Below are positions 41,981 to 51,912 of a DNA stretch of 64,000 nucleotides, in pieces (position 1 is the first letter of the stretch; every line of letters starts with the position of its first letter). Under the pieces are notes generated by a model, which had not been told where the DNA came from, made no database searches, and saw nothing but the letters and a program-made list of their open reading frames with translations. The position numbers and the translations under genes are program-made. The DNA is from an uncultured Solobacterium sp. (GTDB taxonomy: Bacteria > Bacillota_I > Bacilli_A > Erysipelotrichales > Erysipelotrichaceae): positions 62,001-126,000 of the forward strand of contig URYK01000002.1 in the NCBI GenBank assembly GCA_900552125.1, written 5' to 3'.

Positions 41981-43837
41981 TTAATCTAATTCGAACTGAC
42001 CAGTATACAACTGATAATAACGTCCTTTCGCAGCCAGTAACTCATCATGACTTCCTCGTTCAATTATTTCCCCATGATCTAATACCATAATCGCATCTGA
42101 ATTACGAACAGTCGATAAACGATGCGCAATGACAAATACCGTACGATTCTCCATCAATCGATCCATACCTTTTTCAATTAATTTTTCTGTACGAGTATCA
42201 ATTGAACTAGTAGCTTCATCTAAAATCAAAACCGGAGGATTTGAAATAGCTGCTCTTGCGATAGCCAATAACTGACGCTGTCCTTGAGAAAGATTAGCTC
42301 CATCACCTGTCAGCATCGTATCATAACCCTTTGGTAAACGTTTGATAAAGCTGTGTGCATTTGCCAGCTTAGCAGCTTGAATCACATCATCCATATCTGC
42401 ATGCAAATTTCCATAACGAATATTATCCGCAATAGTGCCTGTAAATAAATGTGTATCCTGTAATACAATAGAAATTGATTTTCTCAAATCTTCTTTCTTA
42501 ATTAATTTCACATCTATTCCATCATAAGTTATACTACCTTCTCTAATATCATAGAAGCGATTAATCAGATTTGTAATTGTTGTTTTTCCTGCTCCTGTAC
42601 TACCTACAAAAGCAATTTTCTGTCCTGGTTTTGCATATAGATTTATTCCTTTTAGTATTGTTACGTTAGGTTCATAGCCGAAAACAACATCATGAAATCT
42701 TACATCACCTTTAAGTTCTACTAATTCTATTTGACCATCATGAGGATGTCTCCATGCCCAATAACCAGTATGTTCTTTACATTCCTGTAAAGTTCCATCT
42801 TTCAATTTGCGAACTCTAGCTAGGGTAACATGTCCTTCATCTACTTCTTCCTCTTCTTCCATCATAGAGAAAATACGCTCTGCACCTGCCATTGCGGCTA
42901 GGATAAAGTTTAACTGCTGTGTAAACTGATTAATTGGTAATGCTGTCTGTCTTACATAAACTAAATAGGAAGCTAATGCACCTAAACCAATAGATCCAGA
43001 AATAGCAAAGAAACCACCAATACATGCGACAATGGCATAATTGATATACGAAATACTTACAACAGTAGGTACTGTACGACCAGAATAAGTCAACGCTTCT
43101 GTGCTGGCTTTTCTTAATCTCTCGTTACGTTCTAGAAATTCATCATAATTTTTTTGTTCATGATTAAATACTTTAACAACTTTACTGCCTTCTACCATTT
43201 CTTCAATAAATCCATTTAAATTTCCCATAGCTGCCTGCTGATGAGAAAAATAGAATTTACTGCGTTTACTATAATATTGTATTAAAAGATAATTAATAAT
43301 CATAAAGAATAACACTATCAGAGATAATTTCCAATTTAAAATGAAAATCGCCAATAATGTTCCTGTTATCATAATAAAACTTTGAATCAGGTTATCAAAA
43401 CAGTTATTTAAAGCATCCTGTACAGTATCCAAATCATTAGTAAAATGACTCATGATATCCCCATGTGCGTTAGTATCAAAGAAACGCAAAGGCAGTTTCT
43501 GCATTTTACTAAATAAATCTCTACGTATTTCCTTTACAATTTTCTGTGCTGTATGTGTCATCAGCTGTTTATAAATAGCAGTACAGATAACACCACCAAG
43601 ATACATACAGATCATAAAGATAACAGCTCTTAATAATCCATCATAATCATTTGGAAGTATGTAGTTTTCAATAATCGGATTTAATAAATACGTTCCATAT
43701 AGATTTGCCCCAGCACTCAATACGACAAGAATAGCCACAAACAATAGCGCAAATTTATGATTTCCCATATAACGCAGAAAGGTTTTCATTGTTTGTTTCA
43801 TATTAGCCGGCTTTTTAGAAATTCTTTGTTTAGCCAT
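41981..43837 (-). CDS. ABC exporter, second half-transporter
   Basis: 618 aa with six membrane helices then an ATPase: Walker A (FVGSTGAGKTTITNLINR), signature NLSQGQRQLLAIARA, Walker B VLILDEATSSID and H-loop VIAHRLSTV. An insert at about 335-370 (EEEEEVDEGHVTLARVRKLK) between the membrane and ATPase domains is typical of this heterodimer class. Starts overlapping the stop of the first half-transporter by 1 base. Probably a multidrug or lipid exporter controlled by the MarR protein. Confidence 0.9.
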   Translation of the reverse strand: MAKQRISKKPANMKQTMKTFLRYMGNHKFALLFVAILVVLSAGANLYGTYLLNPIIENYILPNDYDGLLRAVIFMICMYLGGVICTAIYKQLMTHTAQKIVKEIRRDLFSKMQKLPLRFFDTNAHGDIMSHFTNDLDTVQDALNNCFDNLIQSFIMITGTLLAIFILNWKLSLIVLFFMIINYLLIQYYSKRSKFYFSHQQAAMGNLNGFIEEMVEGSKVVKVFNHEQKNYDEFLERNERLRKASTEALTYSGRTVPTVVSISYINYAIVACIGGFFAISGSIGLGALASYLVYVRQTALPINQFTQQLNFILAAMAGAERIFSMMEEEEEVDEGHVTLARVRKLKDGTLQECKEHTGYWAWRHPHDGQIELVELKGDVRFHDVVFGYEPNVTILKGINLYAKPGQKIAFVGSTGAGKTTITNLINRFYDIREGSITYDGIDVKLIKKEDLRKSISIVLQDTHLFTGTIADNIRYGNLHADMDDVIQAAKLANAHSFIKRLPKGYDTMLTGDGANLSQGQRQLLAIARAAISNPPVLILDEATSSIDTRTEKLIEKGMDRLMENRTVFVIAHRLSTVRNSDAIMVLDHGEIIERGSHDELLAAKGRYYQLYTGQFELD

Positions 43838-45561
43838 TATAAACCAGCTCCTTCCTGTTGTGAATAATAAATATCCTGATAAATTGAATCATTTTCTAAT
43901 AAAGAGTCATGAGTTCCTATCGCATGTATCTTACCATCTTCAAGAATTATGATCTTATCCGCATGCTGAACAGAGCTGACACGTTGTGCAATAATAATTT
44001 TTGTTGTATCGGTTAAGGTTGCTAGACCATTTCGAATATTAGCTTCAGTTGCGGTATCCACTGCACTAGTGGAGTCATCAAAAATCAAAACCTTAGGCCG
44101 TTTTAATAAAGCTCTCGCAATACATAAACGCTGTTTTTGTCCACCAGAAACATTGACACCGCCTTGTCCTAAGTCTGTATCATAACCTTTTGGAAAGTTA
44201 TGAATAAACTCATCTACACAGGCTACATGACATGCCCAATTAATATCATCATCACTAGCATGTTCATCACCCCATAAAAGGTTTTCTCGAATTGTTCCGC
44301 TAAATAATGTATTTTTCTGTAGAACCATACCAATTGCATCACGTAAATGCTCTACCGGGTATTCCTTTACGTTCTTTCCATCAATACGAACTTCTCCTTC
44401 ACTGACATCATAAAGTCTAGAAATCAGCTGAACTAATGTTGTTTTAGCTGCTCCTGTTCCACCTAATATACCTACGGTACTGCCTTTTTCAATATGCAGA
44501 TTAATATCACTTAACACAAATTCTTCCGCATCTTGTTTATATTTAAAATATACATGATCAAAATCTATTGTGCCGTTTTGTACAGTGGCATTCGCATTAG
44601 GTAAATCTTTAATATCAATTGTTTCATCTAATACTTCAATAATACGTTCCCCACTGGCAATTGATCTGGTCAGCATCAGGAATACATTACTAATCATCAT
44701 TAAAGAGTTTAATATCTGTAAAACATAACTTAAGAATCCAGTTAACTCTCCAACTTTCATCGTACCTTGGAAAATCATATTTCCACCAAACCAGATAATA
44801 CAAACAATAGTGCTATACATGACTAACTGGAATAAAGGAAGATTCCATACTGATGTACGGAATGCTTTTTCACTGTTTTGACGAAGACTATTGTTTACCT
44901 TTTCAAATTTCTCTTCTTCATATCTTCCTCGTACATAAGATTTTACTACACGTATCGCATTCAGATTTTCTTGAACAATAGTATTTACTGCATCTATAGA
45001 TGTCTGCATTAATCGATATAATGGACCGACTTTACTTACAATAGTAAATAATCCTATCCCAAGAATTGGTATCGCGATTAAGAAAACAATAGCTAATTTC
45101 GCATTGATAGTAAATGTCAAAACTAAGGCAGTTAACAACATAACCGGAGATCGTACAATAGGACGTATACCATTACTGATAGCTGTCTGTAAGATTGTCA
45201 CATCACTTGTTAATCGTGTTATTAAGGATGACGTTGAGAAGTGATCAGTATTCGCAAAAGAGAAACTTTGTACTTTTGCAAATTCATCTTTTCTTAATTC
45301 CGCTCCAAATCCCTGTCCGGCTGTTGCGGCATAGCGAGCATATAAAACTCCTAATATCAATGCCATAATAGCACAAAGAATCATCTGCATCCCTTTCAGA
45401 AGAATATATTCTTTATCTCCATTTGCTACTCCTACATCAATAATATCAGCCATGATAATAGGAATAACTAATTCAAATATTGTTTCTGTAATTACACAAA
45501 AACAGCTGATAAATAGATATTTTTTATATGGACGCATATAAGGCCACATTCGTTTAATCAT
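43837..45561 (-). CDS. ABC exporter, first half-transporter
   Basis: 574 aa with six membrane helices and an ATPase with Walker A (ILGGTGAAKTTLVQLISR), signature NVSGGQKQRLCIARA and Walker B VLIFDDSTSAVD, where the catalytic Glu is replaced by Asp, as is common in the degenerate site of heterodimeric exporters. This suggests it forms a heterodimer with the next gene product, which keeps the Glu. It lies 19 bases after marR. Confidence 0.9.
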   Translation of the reverse strand: MIKRMWPYMRPYKKYLFISCFCVITETIFELVIPIIMADIIDVGVANGDKEYILLKGMQMILCAIMALILGVLYARYAATAGQGFGAELRKDEFAKVQSFSFANTDHFSTSSLITRLTSDVTILQTAISNGIRPIVRSPVMLLTALVLTFTINAKLAIVFLIAIPILGIGLFTIVSKVGPLYRLMQTSIDAVNTIVQENLNAIRVVKSYVRGRYEEEKFEKVNNSLRQNSEKAFRTSVWNLPLFQLVMYSTIVCIIWFGGNMIFQGTMKVGELTGFLSYVLQILNSLMMISNVFLMLTRSIASGERIIEVLDETIDIKDLPNANATVQNGTIDFDHVYFKYKQDAEEFVLSDINLHIEKGSTVGILGGTGAAKTTLVQLISRLYDVSEGEVRIDGKNVKEYPVEHLRDAIGMVLQKNTLFSGTIRENLLWGDEHASDDDINWACHVACVDEFIHNFPKGYDTDLGQGGVNVSGGQKQRLCIARALLKRPKVLIFDDSTSAVDTATEANIRNGLATLTDTTKIIIAQRVSSVQHADKIIILEDGKIHAIGTHDSLLENDSIYQDIYYSQQEGAGL

Positions 45562-45580
45562 ATATAATCCCCTTTCTTAT

Positions 45581-46006
45581 TTAAAAATGCTTCCCTGTCA
45601 GATTATGATACATTCGATGTAAATAATCTTTAAAGAGTTCTATTTCTTCCTCACTAAATCCTTCTAATGAATGATTTTCTACCTCTTTACAATGATCTTC
45701 CCATGCTGCAAGCGCTTGTTCTCCTTTAGGAAGTATCGTGATGGATAAAGCTCTTTTATTATTTTTCACAACCTCTCGTTTTATCATTTCCTGTTCTTCT
45801 AGATTATTTAAAATCCGAGATATTGTCGCATTTTCTACATCACAGGCTTCCGCAATATCTTTCAGCATACATTCTTCATGTCCCGCAAGATAACGCAAAA
45901 CTTTTGGCTGTCCTGGGGATAAACCCATTTCTTTCATATTCTGCCGTATTCTGTTTCTTTGCGCATGAAAGGCCTTAAACATCATTTGATAAAAATTTGT
46001 TGTCAT
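45581..46006 (-). CDS. MarR-family regulator
   Basis: 141 aa with the MarR winged helix: LSPGQPKVLRYLAGHEECML, DIAEACDVENATISRILNNL, EEQEMIKREVVKNNKRALSI. First gene of an operon with two ABC half-transporters, so it probably represses export genes until a toxic ligand binds. Two operator-like repeats overlap its promoter. Confidence 0.88.
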   Translation of the reverse strand: MTTNFYQMMFKAFHAQRNRIRQNMKEMGLSPGQPKVLRYLAGHEECMLKDIAEACDVENATISRILNNLEEQEMIKREVVKNNKRALSITILPKGEQALAAWEDHCKEVENHSLEGFSEEEIELFKDYLHRMYHNLTGKHF

Positions 46007-46020
46007 ATAACCCCTCCATT

Positions 46021-46076
46021 GTTAGTATGCTAACTATTAGCAACCTAACTATATAGTTATCTTTATTATTTGTCAA
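46021..46076 (-). promoter_or_regulatory. Promoter and MarR operators
   Basis: TTGACA (46071-46076 on the complement), 17-base spacer and TATAGT (46048-46053). Two related 14-base sites, GTTAGTATGCTAAC (46021-46034) and ATTAGCAACCTAAC (46036-46049), follow in tandem and overlap the -10. Typical for self-repressing MarR operons. Confidence 0.75.
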
Positions 46077-46160
46077 TATACCAAAACACATAAATCTTAA
46101 CTTTATCAAAAAAGACAAATGATTACTGTTTATAACCATCTGTCTACTTTGTTTACAAAA

Positions 46161-47159
46161 TTACCATAGTGCACTTGCTTTCTCTAATAACACACTTGCA
46201 CTTCCCCCACAAATCATACCTTCTTTTGCGGCATCTGTATTTGATAAAGAGAAATGCATGATTGTGGATGTTTCTTCACTTTGAAATAGTTTTTCTGCTT
46301 GTTTTTGTACTGCAAATTCCAGACTTCCACCACCAACACTTCCTTCAATATGCTTATCAGGGAAAATTAACATCTTACTTCCCATACCTCTAGGTGTGGA
46401 GCCTTGATGGCTTAACACAGTCGCAATAATACAATTCTTTTCTATTTTTTCCCATACTTCTGTAACACTTCCTTGTGGACGTAGCACTGCTCTTTCCTGG
46501 ATTAATTCCGCAAGGATACTCACCGCTATTTCAGAAGGGGTAATCGAATGTATCTTTAAACCAATAGGCGCATGTACTTGATCTAATTCCTCTTTTGTAT
46601 AACCTTGTGCCATTAAATGTTCTTTTATCATTGCATTTTTTCTTTTTGACCCAATCATTCCTACATAGGCATGTGGAATCCTCAATACTTCTTTTAAACA
46701 TTTCTCATCACTTAAATGCCCTCTTGTCACAAGTACAAAATAAGAGTCTTCATAAAACTTATACGTTGAAAACAATTGATCAAATGGCATACATACTACT
46801 TCTTTTGCCCATGAAAATCGCCCTTTATTTCCAAATTCTTTTCGATCATCAAAAACATGAACTTCAAAATCACACATACTAGCCATTTGTGCTAATGGTA
46901 ATGCAATAGTACCTCCACCTAAAATATATAAAGGAGTTTTTGTTAAGACACACTCAAACATATAAGACTTTGTATCATCTTTCCAATATGCGGTTTTCTT
47001 TTGTCCACATAATTCTCTAACTTTTTCTGTTTGTAGAAAATTAGGAAGCTGTTCATAGTTTTCCACAATCCAACATTGTGTTTGTCTATCATTTTCTAGC
47101 TGATGTACAACATACATAATTTTTTCTTTTTTTATTTGTTGTTTTAAATTTTCCAACAT
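46161..47159 (-). CDS. XdhC-family protein with swapped domain order
   Basis: 332 aa. The Rossmann (XdhC_C) part comes first: LYILGGGTIALPLAQMAS, HVFDDRKEFG, VLVTRGHLSDE, YVGMIGSKRKNAMI, HAPIGLKIHSITPSEIAVSI. The XdhC_CoxI domain follows at the C-terminus: TVLSHQGSTPRGMGSKML, EGSVGGGSLE, MICGGSASVLLE. In most XdhC proteins the order is reversed. XdhC loads sulfurated Mo cofactor on molybdenum hydroxylases; here it lies with selenium genes and may serve selenium-dependent enzymes. ATG 47159 has AAGGAG upstream. Confidence 0.85.
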   Translation of the reverse strand: MLENLKQQIKKEKIMYVVHQLENDRQTQCWIVENYEQLPNFLQTEKVRELCGQKKTAYWKDDTKSYMFECVLTKTPLYILGGGTIALPLAQMASMCDFEVHVFDDRKEFGNKGRFSWAKEVVCMPFDQLFSTYKFYEDSYFVLVTRGHLSDEKCLKEVLRIPHAYVGMIGSKRKNAMIKEHLMAQGYTKEELDQVHAPIGLKIHSITPSEIAVSILAELIQERAVLRPQGSVTEVWEKIEKNCIIATVLSHQGSTPRGMGSKMLIFPDKHIEGSVGGGSLEFAVQKQAEKLFQSEETSTIMHFSLSNTDAAKEGMICGGSASVLLEKASALW

Positions 47160-47172
47160 GAACACCACTCCT

Positions 47173-47400
47173 TTACAACATAAGCTCTACTACTTGATGA
47201 TAATTTATTTTACTATTTGAAAGAAAATCTAGTAAATCATACTTTAAAGATAATTCACTTTTCCACGCTAATCCACACCCTGATGACAATGATGTTGGAA
47301 GTGGTATTAACCTTCCCTGAATAGGACATTGTGATTCAAAATGCATCGCATCATTTGTTGAAGAAAAGGTAATGATGATCCATTTCTTTTTTACTCGCAT
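47173..47400 (-). CDS. DUF3343 protein, 75 aa
   Basis: Small protein with TFSSTNDAMHFESQCP and LIPLPTSLSSGCGLAWKSEL, the pattern of DUF3343, a family that accompanies selenium-dependent molybdenum hydroxylase genes. The two cysteines (SQCP and SGCG) may bind sulfur or selenium. ATG overlaps the end of the cysteine desulfurase-like gene. Confidence 0.8.
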   Translation of the reverse strand: MRVKKKWIIITFSSTNDAMHFESQCPIQGRLIPLPTSLSSGCGLAWKSELSLKYDLLDFLSNSKINYHQVVELML

Positions 47401-48512
47401 ACTTCCTCCATGATATTTCGTATAGCTGAAACTGCTATATCAATTTCACTATCTGTATTATCTTTTGAAAAGGAGAACCTCAACAATCCACATGTTTCGG
47501 TATGTAGCTGCTGATGAAGCAAAGGAGCACAATGGATACCACCTCTAGTACATATATCATATTCCTCTGATAGTATATCCATCATTCCATCACTTGGAAT
47601 ATCTTTTATATACAGAGAGACTACAGGACAACGATGTATGTTGTCTTCACACATTATTGTTATATTTGGTATACTTTTTATTTGATCCATAAAATATGTT
47701 GTTATTTCCATTTCTTTTTTATAATCTTGTGGCTCCCTTATAGCAGCCTTTAGTGAAGCAATTAACTCCACAGGTAACGTACCTGCTTCCAGACTTTCTG
47801 GTAATGTGGATGGCTGTTCTTTTTCTAAAGATAAAAAACCGCTTCCTCCACTTAACAAAGGAGAAATGTTAAATGGTTCTTTCATAACAATTGCGCCGAT
47901 TCCTCTAGGTGTGCGTAAACCTTTATGCCCACTAAAGCATAATATATCTATTCCTAGTTTCTCCATATCGATTACACAATGTCCCACTGCTTGTGCCGCA
48001 TCTATGATTACTAAGATCTGATACTCATGCGCAATGGTTGAGATTTCTTTTATTGGCTGATATGTTCCTAATACATTGGATGCCATTGCCATAATGATTG
48101 CTTTTGTATTTGGTTTTATTTTTTTTGTTAACTCTTCAATATTTATAATTCCTTCTTCATTAAAGGATATAAAATCTAGCTGAACTCCTTTTTTCTCTAT
48201 TTCATATAAGGGACGTAAAACCGAATTATGTTCCAGTGTAGTTGTAAGAACATGATCACCTTGATGAAACATTCCTTTTATTATAATATTCAGTGCCATT
48301 GTGGCTCCACTTGTAAATACTGCCTCTCCCTTTGGTACATGAAAATATTTTTTGATATCTTCTCTTGTCTGATATACCAAACGCGAAGCATCTAAAGAAG
48401 CTTTATAACTGCCTCTTCCTGCGTTAGCATAAGTATTTGCCGCATGATAGAATGCTTGTAAAGCTTTTTCTGATTTGGGGAAAGATGTTGCGGCATGATC
48501 AAAATAAATCAT
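47391..48512 (-). CDS. Cysteine desulfurase-like aminotransferase class V
   Basis: 373 aa PLP enzyme: YFDHAATSFPK, TSGATMALN, ITTLEHNSV-type segment (TTTLEHNSVLRP), PLP lysine in CFSGHKGLRTPRGIG near 194, and the sulfur-carrying Cys in TRGGIHCAPLLHQ near 325. It probably delivers sulfur or selenium from (seleno)cysteine to the labile selenium cofactor pathway encoded around it. It overlaps yqeB by 4 bases in a tight operon. Confidence 0.88.
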   Translation of the reverse strand: MIYFDHAATSFPKSEKALQAFYHAANTYANAGRGSYKASLDASRLVYQTREDIKKYFHVPKGEAVFTSGATMALNIIIKGMFHQGDHVLTTTLEHNSVLRPLYEIEKKGVQLDFISFNEEGIINIEELTKKIKPNTKAIIMAMASNVLGTYQPIKEISTIAHEYQILVIIDAAQAVGHCVIDMEKLGIDILCFSGHKGLRTPRGIGAIVMKEPFNISPLLSGGSGFLSLEKEQPSTLPESLEAGTLPVELIASLKAAIREPQDYKKEMEITTYFMDQIKSIPNITIMCEDNIHRCPVVSLYIKDIPSDGMMDILSEEYDICTRGGIHCAPLLHQQLHTETCGLLRFSFSKDNTDSEIDIAVSAIRNIMEEVCE

Positions 48513-49303
48513 TGGTTACTTCCTTTCAGATGCAATATAGCTTCCAGTACTCCTCCTGCAATACAACGTGCTTTATCTGAAATTGTTGCGCAGTTTTCCA
48601 CCTGCTCTTTTCTAGGATCAATATCTGCCATTTTTAATCCTTTCCATACATTGAATCCATCAGGAAGAATTCCTCTTAATACTCCGGTTATAGTCGCATA
48701 TACTTCTACATTATTGATAATCGCAATACATTGTCCTTTTTCCACAATATCTCCAATGTTTGCCTTGCATTGTAAAACTCCATCACATGGCGCATGAATT
48801 ACTCTTTCTTTTCCATATCCGCCAATGATTCCTGGAACACCAGTATTCGCAATAGCTTGACCTTCATAATAAATACGTCCTAAAGAATGTCCTCTTTTTG
48901 TTTCTATGACCGCATGTGCATCTTTTCCTGCTTCAAAACCAGGACCTAATGCGATCACAATATCTGCCATTTGCATATGGGTACCTAAATTCTTTTTCGC
49001 AAGAATTGCGTCAACTACTATATCAGGATGTAAGGCTTCTAAACTTGCGCCTATCGGATCTACGAAGATCGCAACTTTTTTATTATGTATAATTTTTTCA
49101 ATCTCATCTATCGTATCTGCTAATTCACAATCCACATTTTCTACTCTTGCTTTTCCTTGATAAATAGCTTCACTAAAGGATACATAACGACGAATAGAAG
49201 TAGGTTTTTCACATTCTAAAATAATTACTTCAAAACCACTTTGAAACAATTTATATACAGTTCCACTAGCTAAATCTCCTCCCCCTCTTACTACGATTCT
49301 CAC
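48509..49303 (-). CDS. yqeB: YqeB-type selenium-dependent molybdenum hydroxylase system protein
   Basis: 264 aa. N-terminal nucleotide-binding-like VRGGGDLASGTVYKLFQSGF, then VDCELADTIDEIE, FVDPIGASLEALHPDIVVDA and VIALGPGFEAGKDAHAVIET, as in the EF2563/YqeB family found only with selenium-dependent hydroxylase genes. Biochemical step unknown. Overlaps yedF and the desulfurase gene by 4 bases each. Confidence 0.88.
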   Translation of the reverse strand: MRIVVRGGGDLASGTVYKLFQSGFEVIILECEKPTSIRRYVSFSEAIYQGKARVENVDCELADTIDEIEKIIHNKKVAIFVDPIGASLEALHPDIVVDAILAKKNLGTHMQMADIVIALGPGFEAGKDAHAVIETKRGHSLGRIYYEGQAIANTGVPGIIGGYGKERVIHAPCDGVLQCKANIGDIVEKGQCIAIINNVEVYATITGVLRGILPDGFNVWKGLKMADIDPRKEQVENCATISDKARCIAGGVLEAILHLKGSNQ

Positions 49304-49893
49304 GGTTGAATCACACCCTTCGCATACATCTGTTTCTCTACAATTTCATACATATTCGTTACTTTTCCTACTTTTAATGTATCTAATAATTGATAATGTG
49401 ATAAACATGTTCCACAGCTTAAGATTTCTACCCCTAATGCTTCTAAATTTTTCAAATCCTCTAGCACTTCAGAACCTTCACATGTTAGCTTAACACCACC
49501 ATTATAAAACAATATACAAGATGGTAATACATCCATCTGTGTTAAACTATATAGAAAACCTTTCATCAATACTTTTCCTAATACATCATCACCGCTTCCC
49601 ATGACTTCACTAGATATAACAACTACTTTATCAATTCTTGCATCTGGGATACAAGTAACAGTTTCCTCTTCCTCTACTATAGTTTCTCCACTTGAAAGAT
49701 TGACTACAAAATCATCATTTCTTTTTTCACTTCGAATCTGATAATTTTTTTGCTTAGCAAGTTTTGTTAAATTCTGAACAGCAATTTCATTATCCACAAG
49801 TATTTCAATTGCATCTGCTTCTTTCATCGCATCTTTTGCCATAATAACGGGAATAGGACATTGTTTTCCTCTTGCGTCTAAGATTTTTTTCAT
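49300..49893 (-). CDS. yedF: YedF-type selenium metabolism protein
   Basis: 197 aa. N-terminal TusA/SirA-like domain with [17 protein letters not shown] (conserved CPxP), then a DsrE-like domain ([20 protein letters not shown], and [20 protein letters not shown], and [16 protein letters not shown]). Members of this fused family co-occur with selD and are thought to carry selenium or sulfur. Start overlaps the selD stop as ATGA. Confidence 0.88.
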   Translation of the reverse strand: MKKILDARGKQCPIPVIMAKDAMKEADAIEILVDNEIAVQNLTKLAKQKNYQIRSEKRNDDFVVNLSSGETIVEEEETVTCIPDARIDKVVVISSEVMGSGDDVLGKVLMKGFLYSLTQMDVLPSCILFYNGGVKLTCEGSEVLEDLKNLEALGVEILSCGTCLSHYQLLDTLKVGKVTNMYEIVEKQMYAKGVIQP

Positions 49894-50927
49894 AAATGTT
49901 CTCCTTTCACATAAATTTCATATCCTTTTTTATTTTCTATTGTTCCTACAATGCCACAAGGTAATTGTAAAGTTTTAATTTCTTCTAATAGAGTATTCGC
50001 ATCCTCTTTATCCACGCTCATTAATAGACCACCACTGGTCTGCGGATCAAATAAAATTTCTTCCATCGCAAAATCTATATTTTCAAATTTAATTTTATCT
50101 TTTAGGAAATTTCGATTTTTCTGGCCTGCTGCAGTTATATAAAACTCATCCGCATATTTTTCTACAGAAGGAAACAGTGGAAGATTTTTCGTATAAATCG
50201 TAGCACTATAAGTATCATCCAACATCTCATGTAAGTGTCCTAAAAATCCAAACCCTGTCACATCCGTACAAGCATGTACATTATATTTTTTCATAATCTC
50301 ACTTGCATAACGATTTAATGTTGTCATAGATTGAATCATTTTATCATATGTTTCTTTTTCAAGAGCCTGCATACGATGCGCACTTAATAAGATACCTACA
50401 CCTAAAGGTTTCGTAAGAAGTAACATATCCCCTTCTTTTACACCACAGTTTTTATATATTTTATCTGGATGTATACTTCCTGTTACACTTAAACCATATT
50501 TAATATCCTCATCTTGAATAGAATGACCGCCAGCTAATACGCCCCCTGCTTCTTCCACTTTAGAAGCACCACCCAATAAAATTTCTCCAAGTATATTCAA
50601 ATCTTCTTTTTCAGGGAAACAAACGATATTTAAAGCACTTAGAACATTTCCTCCCATCGCATAAATATCACTTAATGCATTTGTTGCGGCAATTTGACCA
50701 AAAGTATAAGGATCTTCTACCATTGCGGGGAAAAAATCTAGTGTTGAAACTAATGCTAAATCATCTCTCAATTTATATATAGCCGCATCATCCTTCGCAT
50801 CATAGCCAACTAAAAGATTTGCGTCTTCTTTTCTAGGAAGTTTTGATAATACATGATCAAGGGCTCCAGCTCCTAGTTTTGCACTACATCCGCCACTCTT
50901 ACAAAATATTTTATGTTCCAAATTCAT
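49890..50927 (-). CDS. selD: Selenide, water dikinase
   Basis: 345 aa. Makes selenophosphate from selenide and ATP. The N-terminal catalytic region reads [11 protein letters not shown] (Cys14, Lys17 equivalents; cysteine rather than selenocysteine). The AIRS-type core has [55 protein letters not shown] and [15 protein letters not shown]. No selA/selB/selC is seen here, so selenophosphate probably feeds the molybdenum hydroxylase cofactor. The start region (GTG/ATG near 50927-50930) has AAGG very close, so the exact start is unsure. Confidence 0.92.
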   Translation of the reverse strand: MNLEHKIFCKSGGCSAKLGAGALDHVLSKLPRKEDANLLVGYDAKDDAAIYKLRDDLALVSTLDFFPAMVEDPYTFGQIAATNALSDIYAMGGNVLSALNIVCFPEKEDLNILGEILLGGASKVEEAGGVLAGGHSIQDEDIKYGLSVTGSIHPDKIYKNCGVKEGDMLLLTKPLGVGILLSAHRMQALEKETYDKMIQSMTTLNRYASEIMKKYNVHACTDVTGFGFLGHLHEMLDDTYSATIYTKNLPLFPSVEKYADEFYITAAGQKNRNFLKDKIKFENIDFAMEEILFDPQTSGGLLMSVDKEDANTLLEEIKTLQLPCGIVGTIENKKGYEIYVKGEHL

Positions 50928-50997
50928 CACCTTATTTCTATAGGAATATTTTACAATACTTTTAAATTATTTTATACTATTTTCAGGAAGTGATACG

Positions 50998-51705
50998 ATG
51001 AATTCCGCAATACAAAATTTCATTGAAAAAGCCAAATTAGATAAAGAAAAAACAATATCTATCATAGGAGGAGGTGGTAAAACCTCTTTAGCCTATTCAC
51101 TAAGTGATCAATTTTCTAAAAAAGAAACTACTATCTTAACTACGACTACACATATGTTATTCCCAGAACATTTACATAAGAATCAAATCTGTTTATGTGA
51201 GGATGCATTAGAAATAAAACAAAAACTCTCATCTTCCAATCTTTTATTTCTTGCGAAACCTTTTACCAACAACAAGTTAACATCCGTATCAACTAGCTTT
51301 TTAGAGAATGTCTTGCCACAATGTGACAAAATGATCATAGAAGCCGATGGATCAAAACACTATCCATTAAAGTTCGAAAAAGATGGGGAACCTGCTGTAC
51401 CAGATTTCTCAGATTGTGTAATTCAAATAGCTGGGGCTAGTGCTTTTTTTAAACATGCAAGTGAAACATTACATCGTTATGAAATGGCAAAGGAATACTT
51501 TAAATGGGAAAATGATCCTCGAATAACAGCTTCTATTCTTTCTCAACTATTGATTTATAATTATAATAAAGTAAAGACGAATCGTAAAATCATAGTAATT
51601 AATCAAATTGATACGTTAGAAGATGTTTCCATATTATTTCCATTAAAAGAATTACTTCCTTATGAAATCTATTTTATATCCATAAAAGATAATCTTCTTC
51701 TATAA
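50998..51705 (+). CDS. yqeC: YqeC-type selenium-dependent hydroxylase accessory protein
   Basis: 235 aa. P-loop SIIGGGGKTSLAYSLSD, then TTTTHMLFPEH, EADGSKHYPLK, and a final VINQIDTLEDV. These match the YqeC family linked with the selD-only selenium trait. Nucleotide-binding maturation factor is likely. Divergent from the selD operon with a 67-base shared promoter region. Confidence 0.88.
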   Translation: MNSAIQNFIEKAKLDKEKTISIIGGGGKTSLAYSLSDQFSKKETTILTTTTHMLFPEHLHKNQICLCEDALEIKQKLSSSNLLFLAKPFTNNKLTSVSTSFLENVLPQCDKMIIEADGSKHYPLKFEKDGEPAVPDFSDCVIQIAGASAFFKHASETLHRYEMAKEYFKWENDPRITASILSQLLIYNYNKVKTNRKIIVINQIDTLEDVSILFPLKELLPYEIYFISIKDNLLL

Positions 51706-51912
51706 TGAAAGAAAAAAGTAACACCCCTACGTTATACTCAATTGTCAAAAAAAGATGTTACAAATCAGAAGTAAAATATAAGATTTCTGTCGAATTATGA
51801 AAAATTTTTAAAATTATTCGTGTAATTTAATGTCATTTATTACACATAATTCATTTATTTATACACAATAATCTGTTATAATTTATATAGCAATATAAAT
51901 GGAGGGCTGATT
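51706..51912. other. AT-rich gap before the second DUF4143 gene
   Basis: 207 bases without a gene. An inverted repeat GTGTAAT/ATTACAC lies about 70 bases before the start of the AAA gene, and a TTATAAT-type -10 precedes the GGAGGG ribosome-binding site. No terminator recognised for yqeC. Confidence 0.4.
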
